A stretch of 12,109 nt of DNA, taken from Gemmatimonadota bacterium. GTDB lineage: Bacteria > Latescibacterota > UBA2968 > UBA8231. The DNA is taken from assembly GCA_002712305.1 (NCBI GenBank), contig PATE01000054.1, positions 26,770-38,878 of the forward strand. Reading direction: 5' to 3'. Under the pieces are notes generated by a model. That model had not been told where the DNA came from. It saw only the letters and a list, made by a program, of their open reading frames with translations, and made no database searches. This document shows positions 1-7,591 of this stretch, one piece after another. The position numbers were made by a program, and so were the translations under genes. Position 1 is the first letter of the stretch. Each line of letters begins with the position of its first letter.

Positions 1-285
1 GGCCTGGATCTGATTGATCGTTCGAGGGTACCCGTCGATGACGAAACCATCGGGTACATCTCCACGATCAACGCGTTCCTCAACCAGGGCCGTCACGTGG
101 TTGTCGGGCACCAGATGGCCGGCCCGCAGATAGGTGCTGATCAATTCACCGAGGTCGGAACCTGAAGAGACTGCTTCACGCAGCATGTCACCTGTGGAAA
201 TGTGAACGATGCCGAATGCAGACACGAGCCGCTTGGCCTGCGTACCTTTGCCCGATCCGGGCGCACCGATGAGAATCAGATGCAA
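1..285 (-). CDS. adk: Adenylate kinase, N-terminal part (gene runs off the left edge)
   Basis: Adenylate kinase interconverts ATP + AMP and 2 ADP in the cytoplasm. The visible 95 residues carry the P-loop GAPGSGKGTQ (residues 7-16), HISTGDMLR of the AMP-binding region and DGYPRT (family form usually DGFPRT). The start is inferred to be TTG at 285..283: it places the P-loop at residue 7, exactly as in well-known adenylate kinases, and an AAAGG stands at 296-300, 10 nt upstream. An in-frame ATG at 397 would add 37 residues with no resemblance to the family and is rejected. The gene is divergent from the plus-strand CBM9-like gene. Its C-terminal part, including the LID region, lies outside the window. 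Identity is certain; the start is likely. Confidence 0.95.
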   Translation of the reverse strand, partial: MHLILIGAPGSGKGTQAKRLVSAFGIVHISTGDMLREAVSSGSDLGELISTYLRAGHLVPDNHVTALVEERVDRGDVPDGFVIDGYPRTINQIQA

Positions 286-381
286 ATCAGCAGTACCTTT
301 GTCTTGAAACGGTTGTCTGGCGAGTGCGAGACCCGAATGGGTCGAACCAGCGGCATGGTGCCGGTGGGAAGCACAGAGCCT

Positions 382-387
382 TATAAT
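382..387 (+). promoter_or_regulatory. Candidate sigma-70 type -10 box for the CBM9-like gene
   Basis: A perfect TATAAT lies about 60 bp before the ATG at 449, in otherwise GC-rich DNA. No good TTGACA-like -35 element is seen 16-18 bp upstream (the region reads gtgccggt). If used, it would give a 5' leader of roughly 55 nt. Bacteroidota-type promoters would look different. The assignment rests on the -10 match and position only. Confidence 0.35.
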
Positions 388-436
388 GTTACCCATCGGC
401 GTCGACCCGGCAAGTCGAGGGTCTGCCCCCAGGTCT

Positions 437-442
437 GAGGAG
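437..442 (+). promoter_or_regulatory. Ribosome binding site GAGGAG
   Basis: GAGGAG lies 6 nt before the ATG at 449. It decides the start in favour of MVHRTP over the in-frame ATG at 386, which would put a non-signal-like extension before the signal peptide. Confidence 0.75.
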
Positions 443-448
443 ACTCCC

Positions 449-1615
449 ATGGTTCACCGAACGCCCATCCATCTCAAGGGAGCGATCACTGCCGCCCGGT
501 TGGCGCTTCCCCTGATCGTCCTGCCCCTGATCGCCTTGCCCCCGATGGCAAGGGCCGACGAACTGGACGAGGAGTATCTGCTGTCTATCGAACCGCACCA
601 TTACGTAGCGCAACGAGCAGCCGGTCCGATCGACGTTGACGGTCGACTCGATGAGCCGTCCTGGCAACACGCTGTGTGGACGGAGGTGTTCGTCGACATC
701 GAGGGGACCCGCAAGCCGGATCCACGGTTCAAGACGCGGGCGAAGATGCTGTGGGACGACGAGTATTTCTATGTGGCAGCCATCATGGAAGAACCCCACG
801 TGTGGGCGACATATGACTACCGGGATGCCATCATCTTTCACGAGAACGACTTCGAGGTCTTCATCGATCCGGATGGGGACACGCACAATTACTTCGAGTA
901 CGAAGTCAATGCTCTGGCTACCGAGTGGGATCTACTGTTGGCCAAGCCCTATCGAGACGGTGGCCCGCCTTATCACGGCTGGGATATCCCCGGTCTGCGA
1001 AGTGGCGTGACGATCTATGGAACACTGAACCAGCCCGCCGATATCGACGAAGGGTGGGGGCTGGAGGTTGCCTTCCCCTGGGAGGGACTGCGGCAGGGGG
1101 CGGGGCGGCCTGTGCCCCCGAGGGAAGGGGATGTGTGGCGTGTGAATTTCTCCCGCGTAGAGTGGGAGATCGATCCGGCCGAGGATGGAGAAGGGTATGT
1201 GAAGGTGAAGGGGCCAAGGGAGGACAACTGGGTCTGGACACCCCAGGGGCTCATCAACATGCATGTTCCGGAGCAATGGGGGTTTGTCCAGTTCTCGCCA
1301 ACCACCGTGGGGCAGACACCCGAAGCCTTTGCCAAACCACCCGAGGAAGAGGGCAAACACCTCCTGCGTGAGATCTACTATCTACAGCGTGAGCATCACG
1401 CGGAACACGGGACCTACAGTGGCGACCTGGGCAGTCTGGGTCTGAAGCACCGAATCCTCGAGAATTTCCTCTGGCCACCGACGCTGCAGGTCACAGACTA
1501 CGGCTACGAAGCCTGGGTCGAGGAGGTCGTCGACCTTCACGAAGATGGTCAGATCAGTCGATGGCTTCTGGAGAAGGACTCCCGCACTCGAAAGGTGAGC
1601 AGTCGGCGTCCCTAG
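449..1615 (+). CDS. Secreted CBM9-like (DOMON-type) carbohydrate-binding family protein
   Basis: This is a 388-residue exported protein. It opens with a signal peptide (basic MVHRTPIHLK, hydrophobic residues about 18-33, probable cleavage after ARA36). Residues about 48-285 match the CBM9-like fold seen in 'carbohydrate-binding family 9-like' proteins: IDVDGRLDEPSW near the start, the aromatic/acidic strands FEVFIDPDGD and YFEYEVNA, and the closing WGFVQFSP (277-284). CBM9 domains bind sugar ends, but many stand-alone members have no known ligand and no catalytic residues are evident here. The tail (about 299-388) has a helix with YYLQREHHAEHGTYSGDL, a pattern recurring in these proteins and resembling pilin-like soluble domains. 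The gene is monocistronic in the window, divergent from adk and convergent with mnmG (21-nt gap). Family is fairly sure; ligand unknown. Confidence 0.82.
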   Translation: MVHRTPIHLKGAITAARLALPLIVLPLIALPPMARADELDEEYLLSIEPHHYVAQRAAGPIDVDGRLDEPSWQHAVWTEVFVDIEGTRKPDPRFKTRAKMLWDDEYFYVAAIMEEPHVWATYDYRDAIIFHENDFEVFIDPDGDTHNYFEYEVNALATEWDLLLAKPYRDGGPPYHGWDIPGLRSGVTIYGTLNQPADIDEGWGLEVAFPWEGLRQGAGRPVPPREGDVWRVNFSRVEWEIDPAEDGEGYVKVKGPREDNWVWTPQGLINMHVPEQWGFVQFSPTTVGQTPEAFAKPPEEEGKHLLREIYYLQREHHAEHGTYSGDLGSLGLKHRILENFLWPPTLQVTDYGYEAWVEEVVDLHEDGQISRWLLEKDSRTRKVSSRRP

Positions 1616-1636
1616 GGCGGTCTTCTGGCTGATGGA

Positions 1637-3535
1637 TCAATTGGCTGGCGTTTGGCGCTGGCCTCGGGCGTGGAGCAAGACCATCAGAGCAGAGATGTCC
1701 GCCGGTGAGACGCCACTGACCCGGGCCGCCTGACCCACCGTCGCCGGTTGCAGGCTGGCGAGTTTCTGTCGCGCCTCCGTCGACAGGGGCTGGGCCTCGG
1801 CATCGTAGTCGAAGTCGACGGGGATGCGATGTGCCTCCAGTCGCTTCAGGCGTGCGATGTCGTCGGCCTGGCGCTCCACGTAACCGGCGTATTTCACCGT
1901 CGCCTCGATATGTTCGCCCGCATCTGCCGTCAGCCTCGTCGGTGGTGGGGCGAGTTCGACGACGTCTTCGTATCGCAGTTCAGGACGACGAAGGAGCTCG
2001 ACAAGGGAGGCCGACTCTCTCAGTGGTGTCGATCCCCGCTGCCGCAGCATGTCATCGACGGCCGTGCCCGGCGCTAGTCGCTGTGATTCGAGTCTCTTCA
2101 GTTCCGCCTCCGTCTGCAGCTGTTTGTCGAGAAACCGCTGCCAGGATTCGTCGGAGACCAGGCCATGGTCCCGGCCAAAGGCCATCAAGCGCATGTCGGC
2201 ATTGTCTTCGCGCAGTTGCAGTCGGTATTCAGCGCGCGAGGTGAAGATGCGATAGGGTTCATCGGTCCCCTTGGTCACCAGATCGTCGATGAGTACGCCG
2301 ATGTAGGCATCGGCTCGATCGAGGACAAAGGGGTCTTCGCCACGTCGCTGCAAGACGGCATTGACCCCCGCCATCAGCCCTTGGGCGCCGGCCTCTTCAT
2401 ATCCCGTGGTGCCATTGATCTGTCCTGCGAAGAACAGACCCGATACGCGTTTGGTCTCGAGCCAGGGATGCAACTGGGTGGGGGGGGCGTAGTCATACTC
2501 TACCGCGTAGGCAGGGCGCATCATCTGCGCATTCTCCAGACCGGGTAACGAACGGAGAATCGATCCCTGCACGTGCTCGGGCAGGCTCATGGACAGACCG
2601 TTGATGTAATACTCGTGCGTGCGAATGCCCTCGGGTTCGACAAAAATCTGATGGCGATCCTTGTCGGCGAAGCGCACAATCTTGTCTTCAATGGATGGAC
2701 AGTAGCGCGGCCCCACGCCCTCGATTCGCCCACTGTACATGGCGGAGTGTTCGAGATTGCTGCGGATCAACTCGTGAGTGGCCTCACCGGTGTAGGTGAT
2801 CCAGCAGGGCAACTGTGGAAGCTGCGGTGTATCGATGGCATAGGAGAAGGTCCTGGGAGGATCGTCCCCGGGCTGAATCTCCATCGCATCAAAATCGATC
2901 GTGCGACCATTGACGCGTGGCGGAGTTCCAGTCTTCATCCGTCCCGTTTCGAATCCCAGGCTCACGAGACCCTCCGCGGCGGCGACAGCGGCTGTCTCAC
3001 CGGCTCGTCCAGCGGCATAGTTCACATCACCGACATGGATCTTGCCCCGCAGGAAGGTTCCCGTCGTGAGCACGACGGTTTTGCTGAAGTAACGGATGCC
3101 ACCCCGCACTCCGACACCGCGAACATGCCCTTTCTCGACGAGCAGCTCCTCCATCAAGCCCTGACGAACGTGGAGGTGCTGTTCGCCCTCGCAGGCGTAT
3201 TTCAGCTCGAATTGATAGACCTTCTTGTCACACTGGGCACGGGATGCGCGCACGGCGGGGCCCCGTCGCGTGTTGAGGCGCCGAAACTGAATCCCCGCCA
3301 GATCAGTGTTGATGGCCATCTGCCCACCGAGAGCATCGATCTCTTTGACCATGTGTCCCTTGCCGATCCCACCGATGGCCGGATTGCAGGACATTTGCCC
3401 GATCGTATCGAGGTTGATCGTGAGTAGAAGGGTCGTTGCCCCCATGCGGGCGGCGGCGAGCGCCGCTTCAGTCCCCGCGTGTCCTCCACCCACGACGATG
3501 ACATCGTAGGCCGGATGATCGGCCGACTCAGACAT
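1637..3535 (-). CDS. mnmG: tRNA uridine-5-carboxymethylaminomethyl modification enzyme MnmG (GidA)
   Basis: MnmG, with the GTPase MnmE, installs carboxymethylaminomethyl at U34 of certain tRNAs using 5,10-methylene-THF, FAD and NADH. The product is 632 residues, close to the E. coli length. Visible motifs are the N-terminal FAD site [10 protein letters not shown] (about 14-23), [12 protein letters not shown], the TTGTFLRG segment, [19 protein letters not shown], the [13 protein letters not shown] region, and the C-terminal helical domain with [13 protein letters not shown] at 3535 is chosen because it gives a normal N-terminus, has GGAG 7 nt upstream, and overlaps the preceding stop in ATGTCTGA. 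A longer reading from 3574 adds an unlikely Arg/Pro-rich extension. It is the last gene of the minus-strand unit and is translationally coupled to the PF13769-type gene. Identity is certain. Confidence 0.97.
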   Translation of the reverse strand: MSESADHPAYDVIVVGGGHAGTEAALAAARMGATTLLLTINLDTIGQMSCNPAIGGIGKGHMVKEIDALGGQMAINTDLAGIQFRRLNTRRGPAVRASRAQCDKKVYQFELKYACEGEQHLHVRQGLMEELLVEKGHVRGVGVRGGIRYFSKTVVLTTGTFLRGKIHVGDVNYAAGRAGETAAVAAAEGLVSLGFETGRMKTGTPPRVNGRTIDFDAMEIQPGDDPPRTFSYAIDTPQLPQLPCWITYTGEATHELIRSNLEHSAMYSGRIEGVGPRYCPSIEDKIVRFADKDRHQIFVEPEGIRTHEYYINGLSMSLPEHVQGSILRSLPGLENAQMMRPAYAVEYDYAPPTQLHPWLETKRVSGLFFAGQINGTTGYEEAGAQGLMAGVNAVLQRRGEDPFVLDRADAYIGVLIDDLVTKGTDEPYRIFTSRAEYRLQLREDNADMRLMAFGRDHGLVSDESWQRFLDKQLQTEAELKRLESQRLAPGTAVDDMLRQRGSTPLRESASLVELLRRPELRYEDVVELAPPPTRLTADAGEHIEATVKYAGYVERQADDIARLKRLEAHRIPVDFDYDAEAQPLSTEARQKLASLQPATVGQAARVSGVSPADISALMVLLHARGQRQTPAN

Positions 3536-3860
3536 CCTCGGGCTCCGTGGTGAGCGTCGGTGTGTCACGGGCATCTGGTTCTTGGGCCTCTGGTTCTTGG
3601 GTTTCAGGGGCGTGGTCGGCGATCAACTGGTCGACGGTCTGACGCAGAAGCTGCTGGGCATCTCCTTCACATTCCTGCTTCGAGGACCAGTTCCACTGGG
3701 CAAGGTATTCGTCGGTGCCGGCCAGTCCCTCGCGCATGGCGATACGATCGATGTGCTGCTGGAATCGATCGGGAAGCTGCTCGGTCAGGGGACGGCGGCC
3801 ATCGAAGACGCGGACCTGCGCTGGGATCTGGCGCCAATAGAGAATCTGTATCTGTGGCAC
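3528..3860 (-). CDS. Small 'virulence factor' family protein (PF13769-type), C1/corrinoid cluster associated
   Basis: This 110-residue cytoplasmic protein has the recognisable family pattern: [11 protein letters not shown] (residues 5-15), then [25 protein letters not shown] and a WNW segment, followed by an acidic tail. From recall the family is named 'virulence factor' in Pfam, but its members commonly sit beside metF, methyltransferase and corrinoid genes in bacteria with no link to disease. The name should not be taken literally and the molecular function is not established. The start is GTG at 3860, 15 nt after the homocysteine methyltransferase stop; the start of mnmG overlaps its stop by 8 nt. 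The tail holds a repeated QEP motif from a 15-bp tandem duplication. Its place in the operon supports a role in methyl or C1 metabolism. Family call is good; function unknown. Confidence 0.82.
   Translation of the reverse strand: MPQIQILYWRQIPAQVRVFDGRRPLTEQLPDRFQQHIDRIAMREGLAGTDEYLAQWNWSSKQECEGDAQQLLRQTVDQLIADHAPETQEPEAQEPDARDTPTLTTEPEDV
3574..3601. repeat. Imperfect 15-bp tandem duplication inside the PF13769-type gene
   Basis: tctggttcttggg occurs at 3574-3586 and again at 3589-3601, a period of 15 bp (five codons). It encodes the repeated EPEAQEP/TQEP residues of the acidic tail. It is probably a small replication-slippage expansion in an unstructured region. Confidence 0.8.
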
Positions 3861-3875
3861 GTGAGGCGCCCTGCC

Positions 3876-4871
3876 TTAGGCGTCGAGGACGGCGCGGAAG
3901 GCACCGATGTGCTCTGGCGTGGTGCCACAGCAGCCGCCGACCATCCACGCCCCCGTCGCCAGCAGAGCAGGCAACTCGGCGCTCATCTGATCGGGGTCCT
4001 GCAGGTAATAGGTCTCCTTCGTCTGCCGATCCATCTTTGGCAGTCCCGCGTTGGGATAGGCCGCCAGGCGCAAGCCGTCGAGACCCCGCTGTGCCAGGGC
4101 TTCGGAGGTCTGCCGAGTACCCTCGATGGCGTAGGCCATCCCCGAGTGATCCTCTCTGCTTGCTTCCGCGCCACAGTTGAGACCAAGCATGTGGATGGAC
4201 GGGAGCAGGTCGACGCCATCGGAGTGTGCACCGGATGCCAGAATGTCAATGGCATCCGGTGGGCCGTGGCCCCAGTCGGTCTTGTATTGAATCTGCTTCG
4301 TCTTGCGGTCCTGCGTGAACTTGTACGTCAGACTGACACAGATGGGCAGACCAAAATGACGAGCCACATCGACGGCGATGGCCGCTTCGCGCGCCGAGAA
4401 CATGGTCTCCACGAGGAAGAAATCAACGCCCGCGTCTGCAAGAGACGTGGCGATGCGCTCGTGTGCATCACGCACCTTGGCATCGGCAATGCCGAAGTCG
4501 GTGTCTCCCGCGTCGGCCTCGATCGCCCCCGGAGACGGGCCGAGGGCGCCGGCGATATAGATCTCGCGATCTGCCGCCTCGGCGGCACGACGAGCATGTT
4601 CGGTGGCCAGGACGGCAAGCTGTTCAGGGCTCGCGTCTCCCGCGTCGGCCATCTCCAGATGCAGCGGGGAGGCGACGAAGGTGTTCGTCTCGATCACCTC
4701 CGATCCTGCCGTCACATACGCTCGATGTACGTCGACGACGGCCTCTGGATGTGATCGGTTGGCCAGTGCCGAATTCGGCAACTCCACGCCTCGGGCGAAC
4801 AACTGCGTACCAAAACCCCCATCGAACAGCAGGGGGCGGTCATCTTGGAGGCGAGCTGCGAATCGGGACAA
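3876..4871 (-). CDS. Homocysteine S-methyltransferase family protein (stand-alone Zn-dependent domain)
   Basis: This 331-residue TIM-barrel protein of the Hcy-binding family (MetH N-terminal domain, BHMT, MmuM) transfers a methyl group to homocysteine to give methionine. Seen here: LLFDGGFGTQLFARGVE near the N-terminus, VIETNTF, GLNC with Cys233, and GGCCGT with Cys314/Cys315. These are the three Zn-ligand cysteines of the family, all present. The TTG at 4871..4869 is taken as the start: GAGG sits 5 nt upstream, and the longer reading from 4970 would run inside the preceding gene and add unrelated residues. The start lies 16 nt after the RACo-type stop. With a separate corrinoid protein and activator in the same operon, the likely methyl donor is the methylcorrinoid protein, giving a split methionine-synthase-like arrangement. 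Methylated thiols or betaines as direct donors cannot be excluded. Confidence 0.9.
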   Translation of the reverse strand: MSRFAARLQDDRPLLFDGGFGTQLFARGVELPNSALANRSHPEAVVDVHRAYVTAGSEVIETNTFVASPLHLEMADAGDASPEQLAVLATEHARRAAEAADREIYIAGALGPSPGAIEADAGDTDFGIADAKVRDAHERIATSLADAGVDFFLVETMFSAREAAIAVDVARHFGLPICVSLTYKFTQDRKTKQIQYKTDWGHGPPDAIDILASGAHSDGVDLLPSIHMLGLNCGAEASREDHSGMAYAIEGTRQTSEALAQRGLDGLRLAAYPNAGLPKMDRQTKETYYLQDPDQMSAELPALLATGAWMVGGCCGTTPEHIGAFRAVLDA

Positions 4872-4876
4872 AGCGA

Positions 4877-4880
4877 CCTC
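4877..4880 (-). promoter_or_regulatory. Ribosome binding site GAGG deciding a TTG start
   Basis: Read on the minus strand, GAGG is followed by 5 nt and then TTG at 4871..4869. It sits in the short gap after the stop of the RACo-type gene and supports TTG as the start of the homocysteine methyltransferase. Confidence 0.6.
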
Positions 4881-4887
4881 GTTGCAG

Positions 4888-6519
4888 TTAGGGAAGCATG
4901 GGCTGGAACATACAGCCGTCGACGAAGGCGTCGAAGAAGGTGGGGTCCGTCTCCAATTCGACGTGATCAATCTGGGGCACGATCTGTTCCAGGCGCGTGC
5001 GTCGCTGTCGATCGATCAAGACCTCACGGGCTCCTTGCAGGGCAGCGTTGCCGATTTTCTCGACGCGTTCGGCGGCGACAGGTACGATGAAGCCGATGGC
5101 CATGGCATTGTCGACGTCGATGTAGTTGGCAAATCCACCGGCCAGGTACAATCGGTCGATGCCACTCGCATCGACGCCAAACTGACGCATCAGCAGCAAC
5201 TGACCGCAGTAGTTGGCCGCCTTCGCCTGAGCAAGGTGTGAGGCATCTTCAGATGAGAAGGTAATACCGCGTGCTTCGTCGAGCAGGACCGACTGATTTC
5301 TCTCGCGCCCATCACCGATGACACCCCGTTCGGACATCATCTCTGATCTGCGCAACTCCGCCAGCAGGTCGACGAGACCGGATCCGCAGATTCCGACCGG
5401 TGCTGCGTCACCGATCACTCGACAGCCAAAGTTGCCATCTCCATCGATGGTGACACTCTCGATCGCGCCTTCATATCCGGGCATGCCATACTGTACGAGC
5501 CCTCCCTCGAAAGCCGGGCCCGCAGGCGAGGAGGCCGCCAACATGCGGCCCTTTCCCGCGATGATGACCTCTGTGTTGGTGCCCACATCTACCAGCATGA
5601 CGATCTGGTCGTCCGGTGGCTCGAGCAGATCGATGGCGACCAGGTCGGCGGCCGTATCGGCGCCTACATGGCTTGCGATCAGGGGCAAGCCGTAGACACG
5701 CGTATGAATGTTGGCCCGCAGACCGAGTCGTCGAGAGCGTTCAACCACCGCTGTCGTACCACGCTCGCCGTTGCGGAAGGCTTCCTCCACCGTGGACTTG
5801 TACGGTCGCGTTCCGATGGGCTGCACATCCAGCCGAAAAAGGAGGTCGCGCATGGTCGAGTTGCCGGCGATGGTGATTTCGTAGATCTCCTGGCGCCGGA
5901 AGCCGAACTTTTCGCCCATATTGGCAATGTGGCGATTGATCGCAGTTGTGACCGCCTTCTGCAACTCGCCGTGGTGCGGGCCCCCGTCGTAGGAGATCCG
6001 ATTCATCACATCGGAGCCACCGAAGCGCTGAGGGTTCTCAAAAGCCACCACCGACAGACTGTCTCCGGTCAGCAGATCGATCAACTCCATGACGATCGTC
6101 GTCGTACCCAGGTCAACGGCAAGGCCCAGGACATGCCCACGAAAGGTGTCTACCCGTTCGCCGTCGTAGTACACGTTTGTGCCGTCGAGGGTCACCATGG
6201 GGTTGAGGTCGACCTCCCGTGACTGGCTGGCAGACAGGATCTGCGGGGTGCGACGCAGGGGGGTGAACCGTACGTCAGTTCCCTCCTCCTCGATCCGCGC
6301 CTGACACGCAAGTCGGTAGGGCGGGGAGAGGAAGGACTCTGCCTGGGTGAGGGGGGAGAGTTGCTCTGCGCCCTGCTCGACAGCCACGACGCACTCGTGG
6401 CAATAGCCATTTCGCAAGCAGGAGGTCGGTACCTGCACCTGCAGGTCATCGGCGTAGTCGAAAAGCGTTCGTCCCTTGATCAGTGGCAGTCTCTGATCCC
6501 CACACCCCACATCAGCCAT
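4888..6519 (-). CDS. RACo-type corrinoid activation protein (2Fe-2S ferredoxin domain plus ASKHA ATPase)
   Basis: This 543-residue protein is expected to couple ATP hydrolysis to reduction of inactive Co(II) corrinoid to Co(I). Residues about 1-90 form a ferredoxin domain with the C-X5-C-X2-C-X28-C cluster set Cys34, Cys40, Cys43 and Cys72. The ASKHA part follows, with nucleotide-site motifs DLGTTT (136-141), DVGTNTE (311-317), SSPAGPAFEGG (330-340), GICGSGL (377-383) and YLAGGFANYID (458-468). It is shorter than the roughly 600-630 residues I recall for acetogen RACo proteins, so the linker or middle region is compact. ATG at 6519 overlaps the upstream stop in ATGGCTGA. It lies three genes after the MtaA-like methyltransferase and two after the corrinoid protein, its likely partner. 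The fold and role are well supported; the exact partner is inferred from context. Confidence 0.92.
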   Translation of the reverse strand: MADVGCGDQRLPLIKGRTLFDYADDLQVQVPTSCLRNGYCHECVVAVEQGAEQLSPLTQAESFLSPPYRLACQARIEEEGTDVRFTPLRRTPQILSASQSREVDLNPMVTLDGTNVYYDGERVDTFRGHVLGLAVDLGTTTIVMELIDLLTGDSLSVVAFENPQRFGGSDVMNRISYDGGPHHGELQKAVTTAINRHIANMGEKFGFRRQEIYEITIAGNSTMRDLLFRLDVQPIGTRPYKSTVEEAFRNGERGTTAVVERSRRLGLRANIHTRVYGLPLIASHVGADTAADLVAIDLLEPPDDQIVMLVDVGTNTEVIIAGKGRMLAASSPAGPAFEGGLVQYGMPGYEGAIESVTIDGDGNFGCRVIGDAAPVGICGSGLVDLLAELRRSEMMSERGVIGDGRERNQSVLLDEARGITFSSEDASHLAQAKAANYCGQLLLMRQFGVDASGIDRLYLAGGFANYIDVDNAMAIGFIVPVAAERVEKIGNAALQGAREVLIDRQRRTRLEQIVPQIDHVELETDPTFFDAFVDGCMFQPMLP

Positions 6520-6832
6520 CGTCCTGTTCCTCAGAAGTCGATCGCGCGTCGCGCGTCTTCTTCAGCTTCGCCCGAGCCCGTTCTACGGCGTTCGGATCCG
6601 TCTCCCACGCGCTTCGGTAGTCGAATTGTCCATCGTGGCTACACAGCAGATCCTCGGTCTTGGCGACGGGCTTTTGATTCCGGCATTTGAACTTGGCTGT
6701 GCACAGATCGTGCCGGTCGCGATAGGGGCAGCGCTCGGCGGCCTGGGCATCGGCATGGGTGGCCATGTCACCAAGGATCGACGACAGACGATCAAATCGT
6801 TTCTGCACCTCAACCGGATCGATCCGGGCCAT
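6512..6832 (-). CDS. Small four-cysteine protein of unknown function in the corrinoid operon
   Basis: The 106-residue product is not recognised. Residues 1-32 look like an amphipathic helix (VEVQKRFDRLSSILGDMATHA). The middle holds CPYRDRHDLC (Cys35, Cys44), then Cys50 and Cys64 (LLCSHDG), together with His41 and His66, a set that could bind a metal ion or Fe-S cluster. The C-terminal third is rich in Lys/Arg and Asp/Glu. It has no signal peptide or membrane segment. The ATG at 6832 is 9 nt after the corrinoid protein stop, and its own stop overlaps the RACo-type start by 8 nt. That placement between carrier and activator suggests an accessory role such as redox or docking, but this is inference only. 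Confidence 0.78.
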   Translation of the reverse strand: MARIDPVEVQKRFDRLSSILGDMATHADAQAAERCPYRDRHDLCTAKFKCRNQKPVAKTEDLLCSHDGQFDYRSAWETDPNAVERARAKLKKTRDARSTSEEQDDG

Positions 6833-6841
6833 TGGCCTATC

Positions 6842-7591
6842 TCATGCGTTGATGCCGAGCAACTGCTTGGCCAGTGCCACACAGGCCAGGGCATCCTTGC
6901 CATACCCATCGGCACCCATGTCCTCGGCGAATTCCTGTGTGACGGGGGCACCACCTACCATAATCTGTACATCCTCTCGCAGATCGGCATCGATGAAGGC
7001 CTCAATCGTCTTGCCCATGTTCGGCATCGTCGTCGTCAGCAGGGCGGACATTCCCATCACCTGCGCCCCTGATTCCTCAACGGCGTCGATAAATTCATCA
7101 GCCGATGTATCTACACCGAGATCGACCACGTCGAATCCTGAGCCTCTCAACATCATATTGCACAGATTCTTGCCGATGTCGTGGAGGTCTCCCTTCACGG
7201 TGCCCATCACAATCGTGCCGGCCTTTTCGATTCCCGATGCAGAAAGAATGGGTTCGATGTGGGCCATGCCCGCTTTCATGGCTCGGGCGCAGGCGAGGAC
7301 CTCCGGAACGAAGATGAAATTCTCCCGGAACTTGATCCCCACAATCCCCATCCCCGCGATCAGGCCGTCATCCATGACCTCGAGGGCCTCGATCCCGTCG
7401 GCCAGAGCCTTCTGCGCCAATTCATCGACAAGATGATGTTCTCCCGCGATCAACGCCGCAGCCATGTCCTGGTGAATCGGACGGGCGGCGCTGAACAGGT
7501 CGATCAGCCGCTGAATCTCCTCCGGATGCTCGACGTACTCCTTGATTTCGAAGCGAATATCCTCGTTGCCGATGTCACTCAGTTCAGCCAT
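6842..7591 (-). CDS. Corrinoid (B12-binding) methyl carrier protein, MtaC/MtbC/MtgC type
   Basis: This 249-residue cytoplasmic carrier shuttles a methyl group on cobalt. Residues about 20-115 form the helical cap domain (IQRLIDLFSA...ALIAGEHHLVDELAQKAL). The B12-binding Rossmann domain follows with the diagnostic GDLHDIGKNL, where His137 is the expected lower cobalt ligand, then later elements VDLGVDTSADEF, MGMSALLTTTMPNM and MVGGAPVTQEFA with the downstream GADGYGKDA. It is somewhat longer than the roughly 210 residues typical of MtaC-like proteins, mostly through about 20 extra N-terminal residues. The ATG overlaps the MtaA-like stop in ATGGCTGA, implying coupled synthesis of enzyme and carrier. 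The family call is secure; which methyl group it carries is not shown by the sequence. Confidence 0.95.
   Translation of the reverse strand: MAELSDIGNEDIRFEIKEYVEHPEEIQRLIDLFSAARPIHQDMAAALIAGEHHLVDELAQKALADGIEALEVMDDGLIAGMGIVGIKFRENFIFVPEVLACARAMKAGMAHIEPILSASGIEKAGTIVMGTVKGDLHDIGKNLCNMMLRGSGFDVVDLGVDTSADEFIDAVEESGAQVMGMSALLTTTMPNMGKTIEAFIDADLREDVQIMVGGAPVTQEFAEDMGADGYGKDALACVALAKQLLGINA

Larger units (their letters stand above)
286..448. other. Divergent intergenic region between adk and the CBM9-like gene
   Basis: This 163-bp stretch separates two divergently transcribed genes and should hold promoters for both. The only clear element is the TATAAT at 382-387 on the plus strand, with a partly symmetric TTATAA core. 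No convincing operator, riboswitch or small gene was seen. The short plus-strand ORF over 202-438 mostly lies antisense to adk and has no recognisable content. Confidence 0.6.

Noticed and set aside
202-438. Plus-strand small ORF across the adk start and intergenic region
   Set aside because: It mostly overlaps adk on the other strand, lacks a convincing RBS and spans the candidate promoter.
286-448. Cobalamin or SAM riboswitch
   Set aside because: The region is short, drives adk and the CBM9-like gene and not the corrinoid operon, and shows no B12-box-like or SAM-aptamer pattern. The operon's own promoter is upstream of lipA, outside the window.
1616-1636. Terminator between the convergent genes
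   Set aside because: Only a tiny CCTAGGG palindrome is present; no GC-rich stem followed by a T-run on either strand.
2573-3427. Plus-strand ORF (284 codons) inside mnmG
   Set aside because: It is antisense to highly conserved MnmG sequence and has no domain of its own.
3582-4754. Long plus-strand ORF (390 codons)
   Set aside because: It is antisense to the homocysteine methyltransferase and PF13769-type genes, which have clear motifs and ribosome binding sites; its translation has no recognisable domain.
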